From the NCBI GenBank assembly GCA_003244105.1, contig QHBK01000008.1:92932-156931 (forward strand): a DNA stretch of 64,000 nt, given 5' to 3'. This DNA comes from Candidatus Eremiobacter antarcticus. Its GTDB lineage: Bacteria; Vulcanimicrobiota; Vulcanimicrobiia; Eremiobacterales; Eremiobacteraceae. This document shows positions 1-10,320 of this stretch, piece by piece. A program made the translations under genes and the position numbers. Numbering within the stretch: the stretch's first letter is position 1; each line of letters opens with the position of its first letter. The notes beneath the pieces are model-generated. The model was not told the DNA's origin and did no database searches. It saw only the letters and a list, made by a program, of their open reading frames with translations.

Positions 1-868
1 TATCGTCCGCGCTGCAGCCGACTGCTTCAGCTTTGGCGAGCGCCTGATCACCAAACGCTGATCCGAAAAGCTCGTGGCCCGCGGTCTTCGGCGGGGTTTG
101 ATTGAAATACTCATGCGACAGCAGCCAGGCGAGCAGCTGCGCATTCACCCGTCCGCGGCGTGCGATCGCGCCATCGTCGTCAAATCCGTTCGAGCCCGGG
201 TAGAGCATGCGGACCGCACGGTCGATCAGCATATTGCCCGGTCCTGTGTCGAACGCCAACACCTCGTCAGCTTTGCATGCCGTCGGCAGCACGGTGATAT
301 TCGCGATGCCTCCGATGTTCAGCGCGACGCGAAACTCGCGGTCGCTGACGAGCAGCGCGTGATCGAGATAGGGGACCAAAGGCGCGCCAGCCCCGCCAGC
401 CGCGACGTCGGCGACTCGAAAGTCAGCGACGCACGTGACGCCGGTGCGCTCGGCGATCACCGCGGGTTCGCCGATCTGCAGCGTCGAGCGGACGTATCCC
501 CCGGTTGCTGAACCCTCGCCTTGCATCGAGTGATAAATCGTCTGCCCGTGCGAGGCGATGAGGTCCGGCGCTGCGTTCATCGCCGCTTGCGTTCCATGAT
601 GCCCGAGCAGCTGGCGCGCTGCGGCGGCGAATGCTTCTCCCACGGCAAAGTTCAGCTCGCACACTTCACGCACGGTCTTCACCGGTACATCGGCCGGCGC
701 GCTTGTTTCGAGCAGGTCGATGAGCGCTGCGCGCAGCGCAGGCTCATAAGGAACGGTGAGAAACGACTGCAGTTCGCACCGCGGCCGCTCGCGCTCTTCG
801 CGGATTTCGACCAGAGCGGCGTCGATGCCGTCCATCGACGTCCCTGAGATCAAGCCCACGACGCGCAT
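1..868 (-). CDS. anmK: Anhydro-N-acetylmuramic acid kinase, C-terminus cut by window edge
   Basis: The enzyme phosphorylates and opens 1,6-anhydro-MurNAc to MurNAc-6-phosphate, a cytoplasmic step of peptidoglycan recycling. The reading frame on the minus strand begins MRVVGLISGTSMDGIDAALV, the family's ATP/sugar-kinase signature (GTSMDG), and later carries the conserved block DTGPGNMLID near residue 210. About 289 residues are present against a usual length of about 370, so roughly the last 80 lie outside the window. The ATG at 868 is 3 bases after the TGA of the upstream serine hydrolase gene, so it is the third gene of the nagZ operon. The next enzyme, MurQ etherase, is not seen here. Confidence 0.95.
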   Translation of the reverse strand, partial: MRVVGLISGTSMDGIDAALVEIREERERPRCELQSFLTVPYEPALRAALIDLLETSAPADVPVKTVREVCELNFAVGEAFAAAARQLLGHHGTQAAMNAAPDLIASHGQTIYHSMQGEGSATGGYVRSTLQIGEPAVIAERTGVTCVADFRVADVAAGGAGAPLVPYLDHALLVSDREFRVALNIGGIANITVLPTACKADEVLAFDTGPGNMLIDRAVRMLYPGSNGFDDDGAIARRGRVNAQLLAWLLSHEYFNQTPPKTAGHELFGSAFGDQALAKAEAVGCSADD

Positions 869-871
869 CGG

Positions 872-1975
872 TCAGCTTGCGCGGTCAGAGCCATGCGCGA
901 TGTCAGCGAACACGGCATCGTGAACGGCCGCTCGCAGACGGCGGATCGGCTCCGGGTCTCGGCTAAAGTACACCCTGTTGGTCAGAAACGCAACGGTCAG
1001 GCGATTGTCCGGATCGACCCACAAAGATGAGCCGGTAAACCCTGTATGGCCGAAAGAGTTCCAAGACATTCGCGCCCCGCAAGAATGGTCGGTGCCGGAT
1101 TTGAGCGCCCACGCCAGGCCTCGGCGCTCATCCACGCCGGATACCTGTTCACGTGTGGCCTCATGCGCCGTCGGGCGCATGAGCACGTACCGTAATGCGA
1201 CGCAGCCGGAGAGCCGGTACATCTCGCCGAGCTCCGCGATGTCGTGCGCCGTCGCGAACATGCCCGCATGGCCGCCGACCCCTCCCATCGCCCAGCTATT
1301 CTCGTCGTGGACTTCGCCGCAAAGCAAGCGCTTGCGCCAACCATCGCGTTCGGTGCAGACGATACGATTGTGTTGGAAAGGCGAAGGATGATAGGCGGCA
1401 TCGGCCGCCCCGATTGGGACGGTCACCAACGCGGCAATGGCGTCCTCCAGAGGTTGGCCGGCGAGGCGCGCCACGGCTTCCCCCACGAGCATGAAGCCAA
1501 GGTCGCTGTAGACGATGCCGGTTCCGGGTGCAGAGGCGAGCGGCGTGGCACAGACCCGTTCGATGACGGCACGCGCGCCGTGCTCCTCGCGAAAGCTCAC
1601 ATGCGCCGGCAAACCGGATGTGTGCGTGAGCAGTTGGCGGAATGTGATGCAGCTCCGGCGCGTGTCGGCGCCTGCAAGCTCCGCAATCACTCCCGCCACC
1701 GGATCATCCAAGGCGACGGCCCGTTTGTCGACGAGCGACAAGAACGCGCTGCCGACGAACAGCTTCGTGAGAGAGGCGATGTCAAAGATGGAATCCGGCG
1801 TTGCGGCCGCGCCCTTGGGCGTGCGACGGCCAAAGCCGAATTCGCCCACGACGTTGCCGTCGCGGCGCACGTGCAGCACGGCGGCCGAGCAAACGTTGCC
1901 GATGGATGACATGATCTGCTCGCGCGCAGCGCTCAACGTTCCGGAGACATTTCTGTCGCGGACGCCGGCTCTCAA
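872..1975 (-). CDS. Beta-lactamase-fold serine hydrolase, probably AmiE-like N-acetylmuramyl-L-alanine amidase
   Basis: 367-residue class C beta-lactamase/esterase-type hydrolase. It shows the nucleophile motif SLTK at residues 68-71, the YSD tyrosine motif near residue 152 and an HTG triad near residue 303. No signal peptide is visible, so it is probably cytoplasmic. Position suggests its job: it lies between nagZ and anmK with a 4-base TTGA overlap to nagZ. Bacillus subtilis has the same pairing of NagZ with the beta-lactamase-fold amidase AmiE (YbbE), which strips the peptide from MurNAc-peptides. The assignment as AmiE is therefore inferred from context; an unrelated esterase is possible. 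The start is TTG at 1975; a later ATG (MSSIGN, 1912) would cut a helix common in this family. Confidence 0.85.
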   Translation of the reverse strand: MRAGVRDRNVSGTLSAAREQIMSSIGNVCSAAVLHVRRDGNVVGEFGFGRRTPKGAAATPDSIFDIASLTKLFVGSAFLSLVDKRAVALDDPVAGVIAELAGADTRRSCITFRQLLTHTSGLPAHVSFREEHGARAVIERVCATPLASAPGTGIVYSDLGFMLVGEAVARLAGQPLEDAIAALVTVPIGAADAAYHPSPFQHNRIVCTERDGWRKRLLCGEVHDENSWAMGGVGGHAGMFATAHDIAELGEMYRLSGCVALRYVLMRPTAHEATREQVSGVDERRGLAWALKSGTDHSCGARMSWNSFGHTGFTGSSLWVDPDNRLTVAFLTNRVYFSRDPEPIRRLRAAVHDAVFADIAHGSDRAS

Positions 1976-3561
1976 GCGACCTCCACCGGCAGCTTGCCGC
2001 GAGTACGAATAACGCCGAGCAGCGCTTCCGAAGCCGCCTGCAGAGCGAGCGGGTCGTCTCCATACGATGCCACCACCGTTGCGCTGCCCGGCAGCATCGA
2101 TGCGTCATACGGCTCGCGGGCAGCAATGGCGATCAACGGCTTGCCCAGCAGCGCGAGGTCGCCCACCGCCCGAGCCTGGAGAGGATGCTGGCGCACCCGA
2201 GCGGTGATGGCGATGATCGATTGAGCGCTGCCCGCCGCCATCAACAGTTGCTTGTATTCGTGGCCGGCGGGATCGAAAGTCCGCACCTGTTCTTGCACTC
2301 GCGCGCCTGCTGCCGCCAGCGCCTTGCCGATGACCGTCTGATGCCGCGCGGCTTTGTCTTCCACAGGCGTGTGGCCGCCCGAGCAGAAGCGCACGACGAA
2401 TACTCTGTCCCCGGCCTCGAAGCGAAGCGGCAGCAGCCCGTTCGGATCTCGTATGAGGGTGATCGCCTTGCGCGCGGCCTCGAGCGCTGCGCTTTGATGC
2501 GCCGCGCCGCCCACAGCCGTGAGTCCGTCCAGGTGCGCGGCCCTCCGATCGCCGGCCAAGCGCTGTTGCGCGCTGCAGCGAGCTCTCAGCGCATCGACGC
2601 GCGCCAAACTGCGGTCCACCTGTTCTCCGGTGACGCGACCGTCTTGCAAGGCGCGCTCGAGGCCATCGACCGCGCGCCGCGCCTTGTCAGCGCCGTGAGA
2701 GAACAGAACAAGGTCCGCACCGGCCGCCACGGCCATGACCGCCGCCTCTTCGGCCGAGTAGGTCGCTGCGATCGCGTCCATCTCCATGCAATCCGTGCAC
2801 ACAACGCCGTCGAACCCAAGCTCCTCGCGCAAAACTCCGGTGAGCAGCGCGCGCGAGAGCGTGGCAGGAACCGCTGCAGCATCGATTGCGCGCAACGTGA
2901 TGTGAGCCGTCATGATCGCGTCAACGCCGCCTGCGATGGCAGCCGCGAACGGCACCAGCTCGAACTCCCGCAGCCGGTCGATGCCGTGATCGAGCGCCGG
3001 AAGCCCGACGTGGGAATCGACGAATGTGTCACCGTGGCCGGGAAAATGCTTGGCTGTCGCCGCCACGCCGGCACCGTGGAGGCCCCGAACGGCAGCGTTC
3101 ACGTGGGCCGCAACTTCAGCCGGGCGAGAGCCGAAAGAGCGCACGCCGATCACGGGATTCTGCGGGTTGCTGTTGACATCCGCGACGGGCGCAAAGTCCC
3201 AGGAGACGCCGAGCGCCGCTAGCTCCTGGCCGATGATCCCGTACATCGCCTGCGTCACCGTCTCATCGGCTATCGCCCCGAGCGCCATCGCGGATGGGGT
3301 CGTGGTGCCGAAATCGGCCAAGCGAGAGACCGTGCCGCCTTCTTGATCGATGGCGATCAGGGGACCCAGCTCCTCCTGGTGCAGCTCGCGCAGAGCATCC
3401 GTAAGGCTGCGGGTCTGAGCAGCGGATCGCAGGTTGTGCTTAAAGAGGATCGCTCCGGCGAGGTTTTTCAGTTGCGAGAGCGTGTCGTCGTCGATATCGA
3501 CGCCCGGGAAGCCGGTCATCACAAGACCACCCAGGCGTCCGGTCAACGAAGCGCTGAGCAC
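1972..3561 (-). CDS. nagZ: Beta-N-acetylglucosaminidase, glycoside hydrolase family 3
   Basis: The enzyme removes terminal GlcNAc from GlcNAc-(anhydro)MurNAc peptides during cell-wall turnover. The 529-residue protein has the GH3 TIM barrel with the KHFPGHGDT loop (about residue 170), which carries the Asp-His acid/base dyad typical of NagZ, followed by DSHVGLP. The catalytic nucleophile Asp lies in VCTDCMEMD (about residue 254). A second, C-terminal alpha/beta domain follows, as in the Bacillus enzyme but shorter, whereas the E. coli protein is single-domain. There is no signal peptide, which points to cytoplasmic action. It heads the operon nagZ-amidase-anmK; the divergent promoter region with the M16 protease is 3562-3671. 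Confidence 0.93.
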   Translation of the reverse strand: MLSASLTGRLGGLVMTGFPGVDIDDDTLSQLKNLAGAILFKHNLRSAAQTRSLTDALRELHQEELGPLIAIDQEGGTVSRLADFGTTTPSAMALGAIADETVTQAMYGIIGQELAALGVSWDFAPVADVNSNPQNPVIGVRSFGSRPAEVAAHVNAAVRGLHGAGVAATAKHFPGHGDTFVDSHVGLPALDHGIDRLREFELVPFAAAIAGGVDAIMTAHITLRAIDAAAVPATLSRALLTGVLREELGFDGVVCTDCMEMDAIAATYSAEEAAVMAVAAGADLVLFSHGADKARRAVDGLERALQDGRVTGEQVDRSLARVDALRARCSAQQRLAGDRRAAHLDGLTAVGGAAHQSAALEAARKAITLIRDPNGLLPLRFEAGDRVFVVRFCSGGHTPVEDKAARHQTVIGKALAAAGARVQEQVRTFDPAGHEYKQLLMAAGSAQSIIAITARVRQHPLQARAVGDLALLGKPLIAIAAREPYDASMLPGSATVVASYGDDPLALQAASEALLGVIRTRGKLPVEVA

Positions 3562-3671
3562 CCTTCTCCTCCTTGGGTTACTTTTCGCGAGCTGTCATCA
3601 GCTCAGCCAAAGGGAACCGGCGACAGCCTGCTCGTAAGAGCAAGGTTCTACCACTTGTTGGAAAGGTTTTC

Positions 3672-6338
3672 ATGCGATTCATCGACCGGCTTGCCTGCAC
3701 CGCCCTTTGTTCGCTCGCACTGCTGGCGATCAGCGTCCGCGCTGCGGCGGATGAAGACGTCACGCGGGCCACGCTTCCCAATGGGCTGCGTGTCGTGATT
3801 GTGCGGGATGCGTTGGCGCCCGTCGTGTCGACCGAGATGACCTACCTTGCCGGTTCTGATGAAGCGCCGCGAGGATTCCCGGGCATGGCGCACGCCCAAG
3901 AGCACATGATGTTTCGCAGCAGCAAGGGCCTTTCCACCGCGCAGCTGGCGGACATCTCCGCCGCCATCGGCGGCGACATGAACGCGCAGACCGAAAACAC
4001 GGTCACGCGCTACTTCTACACCGTGCCTGCCAACCGGCTGGATATCGCGCTGCACATCGAAGCCATCCGCATGCGCGGAGCATTGGACACGCAGGCCGAT
4101 TGGTCGGAAGAGCGCGGCGCCATCGAGCAAGAGGTCGCGCAAGACCTATCCAACCCGTTCTACCGCTTTTTCTCGACGGCTCTCGGCGACATCTATAAGG
4201 GCACACCGTACGAACACGATGCGCTCGGCACGCGTCCGTCGTTTCAGAAGACCACCGGCGCTGCGCTGAAGTCGTTTTACGACAAGTGGTATCACCCCAA
4301 CAATGCGCTGCTCGTGATCGCGGGCGACGTCGATCCGGCAAGCGCGCTCGATCGCGTCAAGCGGTTGTTCTCAGGAATCCCCAAAGCGCCGCTGCCCGCG
4401 CGCATGCCCGTGCGGCTGCGGCCGTTGGCCCCGGCACGCATCGCCTTGGATACAGATTTTCCGTTCTCGCTGTCGCTCGTAGCCTATCGCATGCCCGGAT
4501 ACGAGAACGCGGACTGGGCCGCGGGTCAGGTGCTGCAGGACGTGCTCGCGAGCCGGCGCGGAGAGCTGTATGCGCTTGGCGCGAGCGGCAAAGCATTGGC
4601 GGGCGGCTTCTTCCCCGGCTCGGGGCTGCCGAAATCAGCCGCCGGTTTTGCCTACGCCGCGGTCGCGCCGGGAAGCGATGCCTCAGCCGCGGTGAAGACG
4701 GTCAAGGATGTGGTCGCGGGCTACGTGGTGAGCGGCGTTCCGCAAGATCTGGTCGAGGCATCAAAGCGGCGGTTGCTGGCGCAAGCGGCCTTCAGCCGCA
4801 ATTCGATTTCCGGGCTGGCGGATGCGTGGACGGAGGCGCTCGCAATCGAGGGCCGCTCCTCACCTCAAGACGACGTGGCAGCGATTCAAAAAGTGACGAA
4901 AGCCGACGTCGACGCAGTGGCTCACCGCTACTTGCACAACGACAGTGCCGTTGTCGGCGTCCTGACTCCTAAGCCGTCGGGCAAAGCAGTGGCCGGGAAA
5001 GGCTTCGGCGGGGCCGAGTCTTTCGCACCGAAGGACACGAAGCCCACGACGCTGCCGGACTGGGCAAAAGAAGTGCTCGCAGACGTCAGCGTTCCCAAGT
5101 CCGACCTCAACCCTACTGAGAAGGTCCTCGCCAACGGCATCCATGTCATCGTGCAGCGCGAGACGATCAGTCCGACGGTGACCGTCGTGGGGCGGGTGAA
5201 ATCCAACGCCGATCTCGAGGAGCCGCAAGGCAAGGAAGGTGTGAGCCTCGTGCTCGAGGGCTTGTTCTCTTACGGCACTCAGACGAAAGACCGGCTGGCG
5301 TTTCAAAAGGCGCTGGACGACATCGGCGCTCAGGAATCTGTCGGCAGCCGCTTCTCTCTTTCCGTGCTCTCCTCGCATTTCGACGAAGGCGTCCAGTTGC
5401 TGGCCGACAACGTCTTGCATCCTGCCTTGCCGCAGAGCGCATTCACCATCGTACGCACGCAGACGAGCCAAGCGTTGAGCGGCGAGCTGCAAAGCCCCGA
5501 GTATCTGGCGCAGCGCGCCCTCAACGGCGCATTGTATCCCAAGGGCGATCCCGTGCAGCGCGAGGCCACGCCCGCAGGGGTGACCGCGCTCAGCGTAGAT
5601 GACGTCAAAGCGTACTACGCGCGCGCGTTCCGCCCCGACCTCACGACTATCGTGGTGATCGGCGACGTGACCGCAGAGCAAGCGCAGGCGAGCGTCGCAA
5701 AGTGGTTCAGCGCATGGTCGTCCACCGGTGACCGGCCGCAAACGGATTTGCCGCCCGTGCCGCTCAATCAGCCGGCAGCGTCAAACGTCCCCAACAGCTC
5801 GCGAGTGCAGGATGCCGTGCAAATGGCCGAGACGCTCGCGCTTTCCCGCTCCGACCCTGACTATTACGCACTGCAAGTCGGCGACCACGTTTTGGGCGGA
5901 GCTTTCTACGCGACGCGGCTCTATCGCGACGTCCGGCAGCAGGAAGGCTTGGCCTATTACGTCGGCAACCAGCTCAACGTCGGCAAGACTCGCGCGACCT
6001 ACACGGTCACGTTCGGGTCGGACCCGGAGAAGGTGGGTAAGGTGCGCAGCATCATCCAACGAGATCTTCGGGCCATGCAAACGGCTCCGGTGACCGCAAA
6101 CGAATTGCGGCTGGCAAAGGCGTTGCTCTTGCAAGAGATCCCGCTGAGCGAGTCAAGCGAAGACAGCATCGCCTCCGGCCTCCTGTCTGCATCGATCGAC
6201 GGGCTGCCTTTGAACGAGCCCGAGCTGGCCGCTCGCCGCTATGCCTCGGTGACGGCCGAGCAGATACAAGCCGCTTTTGCGAAGTGGATCCGCCCCGATG
6301 GCTTTGTCGAAGTCGTGCAAGGCCCGCAACCGCACTAG
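3672..6338 (+). CDS. Exported M16 (pitrilysin-type) zinc peptidase, two fused halves
   Basis: 888-residue periplasmic metallopeptidase. A signal peptide begins MRFIDRLACTALCSLALL and ends around RAAAD. The first M16 half holds the inverted zinc motif HAQEH at residues 74-78, with the third ligand Glu in the EQE stretch near residues 152-154. The second half (from about residue 480) lacks HXXEH, as expected for the inactive partner half, and keeps the R/Y substrate-binding pair in the segment around YRDVRQQEGLAYYVG. The frame is open upstream to 3573, but the ATG at 3672 is chosen because it starts the signal peptide and has GAAAGG just before it. The stop overlaps the convergent thiolase stop by 4 bases. 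Confidence 0.92.
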   Translation: MRFIDRLACTALCSLALLAISVRAAADEDVTRATLPNGLRVVIVRDALAPVVSTEMTYLAGSDEAPRGFPGMAHAQEHMMFRSSKGLSTAQLADISAAIGGDMNAQTENTVTRYFYTVPANRLDIALHIEAIRMRGALDTQADWSEERGAIEQEVAQDLSNPFYRFFSTALGDIYKGTPYEHDALGTRPSFQKTTGAALKSFYDKWYHPNNALLVIAGDVDPASALDRVKRLFSGIPKAPLPARMPVRLRPLAPARIALDTDFPFSLSLVAYRMPGYENADWAAGQVLQDVLASRRGELYALGASGKALAGGFFPGSGLPKSAAGFAYAAVAPGSDASAAVKTVKDVVAGYVVSGVPQDLVEASKRRLLAQAAFSRNSISGLADAWTEALAIEGRSSPQDDVAAIQKVTKADVDAVAHRYLHNDSAVVGVLTPKPSGKAVAGKGFGGAESFAPKDTKPTTLPDWAKEVLADVSVPKSDLNPTEKVLANGIHVIVQRETISPTVTVVGRVKSNADLEEPQGKEGVSLVLEGLFSYGTQTKDRLAFQKALDDIGAQESVGSRFSLSVLSSHFDEGVQLLADNVLHPALPQSAFTIVRTQTSQALSGELQSPEYLAQRALNGALYPKGDPVQREATPAGVTALSVDDVKAYYARAFRPDLTTIVVIGDVTAEQAQASVAKWFSAWSSTGDRPQTDLPPVPLNQPAASNVPNSSRVQDAVQMAETLALSRSDPDYYALQVGDHVLGGAFYATRLYRDVRQQEGLAYYVGNQLNVGKTRATYTVTFGSDPEKVGKVRSIIQRDLRAMQTAPVTANELRLAKALLLQEIPLSESSEDSIASGLLSASIDGLPLNEPELAARRYASVTAEQIQAAFAKWIRPDGFVEVVQGPQPH

Positions 6339-7540
6339 GAGGTCGCGGTGTTGAGCCGCTCGACGGCCAGCGCGGTCGATCCGCCGGTGCCGTGACAGAG
6401 CGAAGCGAGACCATACGTCGCATCGCGCTCTTCCAGCGCGTTGAGCAGGGTCACGATGAGTCGCGCGCCCGAAGCGCCGATGGGATGCCCAAGTGCGATC
6501 GCGCCGCCATGGACGTTGAGACGTTCGCGGCTCACGCCGAGCTGGCGTTCGAACAACGCGTTGCTGAGCGCGAACGCTTCGTTGTTCTCGAACAAGTCGA
6601 AGTCGTCCAAATCCATGGACAGCTTTTGCAGCAGCTTCTTCACCGCGGGAATGGGCGCTTCGGCGAAACGCCAGGTCGGACCGGCGCTCCAGGAAGCGCC
6701 TAGGATCTTCGCCAGCGGCCTGAGGCCGTGCTTAGCAACAGCTGATTCGCCGGCCAGCACAACGGCTGCGGCGCCGTCGGATATCTGGCTCGAATTGCCG
6801 GCGGTCAAGACACCATCTTTTGAGAAAGCCGGGCGAAGCGACGCAAGCGATTCCATGGTCGTATCCGGCCGCACGCCCTCATCTTGATCTACTTTTTCAG
6901 CGCCTCGCTTCGTCTTGACCTCGACGGCAGCGATCTCGCGCGCGAAGATCTCGCGGCTCGTGGCGTCGGCCGCTCGCGCGTGAGAGAGCACGGCCCACTC
7001 GTCAAGTTCATGGCGCCCAATCCCATACTCGCGCGCAAGGCGCTCGCTTTCCTGACCCATCGCTTCGCCGTTGGTGGGGTCGGTCAAGCCGTCATACAGG
7101 AGGACGTCGGTCATGGTCTCAGGCGCGCCCAAAAGCAGCTTGTATCCCCAACGCGCGCGCTGCGAGATCATGAAACCGGTCTGAGTCATCGATTCGAAGC
7201 CGCCCGCAAGTACGAGGTCCGCATCGCCGAGCGCTACGACGTTGTTGGCATTCATCACACTCATCATGCCTGACGAGCAGACCATGTCCACCGCGTAGCC
7301 GTCCACCGTATCCGCTATGCCGGCCTTGAGCGCTGCCTGGCGCGGCAAGAGCTGCCCGTGCCCCGCGCGCAAGACGTTCCCGAAGACGTACAGATCGAGC
7401 TGCTCGCCGGAGACCCCGGCGCGTTCCAGCGCCGCGCGCATCACATGGGCTCCCAGCTCCACCGGAGTGAGATCTTTGAACATGCCGCCGAATCGTCCGA
7501 TCGGGGTCCGCACGGCTGAGACGATCAACGCGCTCTGCAT
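6335..7540 (-). CDS. Thiolase family protein (acetyl-CoA C-acyltransferase)
   Basis: 401-residue thiolase, which condenses acetyl-CoA units or cleaves 3-ketoacyl-CoA in the cytoplasm. The nucleophilic Cys88 is in MVCSSGM, the catalytic His is in NVHGGAIALGHPIGASGAR, and the second Cys is in SLCHGTGGST. That last motif replaces the common CxGGGMG with CHGTGG, so substrate preference cannot be called. It lies 60 bases downstream of the ABC-importer ATPase on the same strand and may be co-transcribed, although no metabolic link is obvious. Its 3' end overlaps the convergent M16 gene. Confidence 0.93.
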   Translation of the reverse strand: MQSALIVSAVRTPIGRFGGMFKDLTPVELGAHVMRAALERAGVSGEQLDLYVFGNVLRAGHGQLLPRQAALKAGIADTVDGYAVDMVCSSGMMSVMNANNVVALGDADLVLAGGFESMTQTGFMISQRARWGYKLLLGAPETMTDVLLYDGLTDPTNGEAMGQESERLAREYGIGRHELDEWAVLSHARAADATSREIFAREIAAVEVKTKRGAEKVDQDEGVRPDTTMESLASLRPAFSKDGVLTAGNSSQISDGAAAVVLAGESAVAKHGLRPLAKILGASWSAGPTWRFAEAPIPAVKKLLQKLSMDLDDFDLFENNEAFALSNALFERQLGVSRERLNVHGGAIALGHPIGASGARLIVTLLNALEERDATYGLASLCHGTGGSTALAVERLNTATS

Positions 7541-7601
7541 GAGGTGCGGCGACTTCCAACGTTTTCAACGGGGGACCTTCGGATTTGCGCGGCGTGCAGT
7601 T

Positions 7602-8600
<999 letters not shown>

Positions 8601-8621
8601 AGCGATGCCTCCTGACACAGG

Positions 8622-9452
8622 CTAGCCTTTCAAGGCGCCGATCGTCAAGCCGCGCACCAGGCTGCGCTGGAAGGCGAAAAACACGACGATCATCGGAATG
8701 GCTGCCAGCAAAGCGCCGGCCATGAGGGGACCGTACAACGTCGCGTACTGAAAACGCAGGCTTGCAAGACCCACTTGGACGTTGCGCATCTCGGCGGAGC
8801 TCGTGAACAAGAGCCACCACAGCAGCGAGTTCCATTGCCCGACAAACGTGAAGGTGCCTAACGCGCCAAGAACCGGCTTGGCGAGCGGCAGCACGATCTT
8901 GCGGAAGATCAGCCACTCCGAAGCGCCGTCGATGCGCGCTGCCTCGAGCAGCGCATCGGGGAGCGTCTGCAAGAATTGCTTGATCAGAAAGATGCCCCAC
9001 ACGGACGCCAGAAACGGCACGATCAAGACGAAGAACGTGTCGCTCAGCCAGAGGTCGTTGACGACCACGTAGAGCGGGATGAGCATCACGATCTCCGGCA
9101 CCATCAGCAAGCTCAACAACATCCAGAAGACCAGCTCTCGGTGCGGGAAGCGCATCTTTGCAAACGCATAGCCGGCCATCGCGTTGATCAAGAGGCTGCC
9201 CGCCGTGACCGAGGCAGCGACGGCGAGGGAGTTCACAAACCAACGGCCGATGGCGGCGTGGCTGAACAGCCACGCGAAGTTGTCAAGCGTCAGACGTCGC
9301 GGGAAAAAATGGGGAGGGAAAGCGACCGTATCCGCCTGCGGGCTGAATGCGGTGAGCAGCATCCAGTAGAGCGGAAACACCGAGAGCGCGGCCCACGCGA
9401 CCAGAGCGACCGTCGCGCCGGCGTGTCTGGCGCGGCGTTCAGTACTCGACAT
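8622..9452 (-). CDS. Sugar ABC importer permease, MalG/UgpE type
   Basis: 276-residue inner-membrane permease with about six transmembrane segments. The cytoplasmic EAA loop (LLEAARIDGASEWLIFRKI) contacts the ATPase. The frame is open to 9572, but the residues upstream are unlike a permease. The ATG at 9452 starts a typical short N-tail and first helix and overlaps the end of the partner permease by 14 bases. It pairs with the other permease to form the membrane channel. Confidence 0.93.
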   Translation of the reverse strand: MSSTERRARHAGATVALVAWAALSVFPLYWMLLTAFSPQADTVAFPPHFFPRRLTLDNFAWLFSHAAIGRWFVNSLAVAASVTAGSLLINAMAGYAFAKMRFPHRELVFWMLLSLLMVPEIVMLIPLYVVVNDLWLSDTFFVLIVPFLASVWGIFLIKQFLQTLPDALLEAARIDGASEWLIFRKIVLPLAKPVLGALGTFTFVGQWNSLLWWLLFTSSAEMRNVQVGLASLRFQYATLYGPLMAGALLAAIPMIVVFFAFQRSLVRGLTIGALKG

Positions 9453-10320
9453 CGGTAGCCAGCGTCCGGTACTGCAACAGCGAGACGGCGACGATGATGA
9501 GGCCCAGCAGAAACGCTTCCGCGCAGGCGCTGCCGACTTGGCCTCGCTTGAAGAAGGCATCGTAGATGTCATAGACCACGGTATCGGTGCTGAACTGCGG
9601 GCCGCCTTGCGTCATCAGATACACGCTGCCGAAGACCTGGAACGAACCGATGACGCCGATGATCAACACGTACACCGTCGTCGGACGCAGCAACGGGAAC
9701 GTGATGCGCCAGAACTGCGTCCAGGCGCCGACGCCGTCGAGCCGGGCGCTTTCATAGTACGACTGCGGGATGCCGCTCAGCGCCGCCAGATATAAGATGA
9801 CGGCCGCGCCGTGGCCGCCGATCAATGCGGTCGCGATGATGGCAGGCAGCGCTGTATGGGAGTTGGCCAACCAGAGCGGCTGTGGCAGATGCAGCGCCGC
9901 CAAGATGTGATTGAGCAGTCCGTCCACCGGCGCAAAGATATAGACCCAGATCACCGCACTGACCACGGCCCCGATCTGCGCGGGCAGGTAGTAGAGCGCT
10001 TTGAACGTCGTCTGCCACGCCGAGCTGCGGCCGTGCAGCAGCAAGGCTAGCGAAAGCGAGATGGCGATGCCTCCTGTCACGACAACCGCCGTGTACTCAA
10101 GCGTGTTGGCGAAGGCGCGATGAACGATGGGGTCGGCCAGCACGCGCCGGTAGTTCTCCAAACCCACCCACGACGTGCCTGAGATGCTGTAGTGCTGGAA
10201 CGAGAGCACGAACGCATACGCGAGCGGATACAGGTTGAACGCGGCGATGATGAGCAGCGCAGGCGCGAGGAAGAGCCAAGCGATCGCAGCGCGACGCATC
10301 GGCAGCCGCACCGAGCTCAC
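9439..10320 (-). CDS. Sugar ABC importer permease, MalF/UgpA type
   Basis: 293-residue permease with six predicted membrane helices and the EAA loop YYESARLDGVGAWTQFWRI. The opening segment (AWLFLAPALLIIAAFNLYPL) is typical of UgpA-like subunits. The start is GTG at 10320 within a GTGA overlap with the stop of the solute-binding protein gene, so translation is likely coupled. Confidence 0.93.
   Translation of the reverse strand: MSSVRLPMRRAAIAWLFLAPALLIIAAFNLYPLAYAFVLSFQHYSISGTSWVGLENYRRVLADPIVHRAFANTLEYTAVVVTGGIAISLSLALLLHGRSSAWQTTFKALYYLPAQIGAVVSAVIWVYIFAPVDGLLNHILAALHLPQPLWLANSHTALPAIIATALIGGHGAAVILYLAALSGIPQSYYESARLDGVGAWTQFWRITFPLLRPTTVYVLIIGVIGSFQVFGSVYLMTQGGPQFSTDTVVYDIYDAFFKRGQVGSACAEAFLLGLIIVAVSLLQYRTLATDVEY

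Noticed and set aside
2185..3222. 345-residue plus-strand open frame
   Set aside because: It is the complement of nagZ, is Arg/Ala-rich and resembles no family; nagZ motifs are complete on the other strand.
4860..5741. 293-residue minus-strand open frame
   Set aside because: It lies inside the M16 protease gene; composition is that of a high-GC shadow frame.
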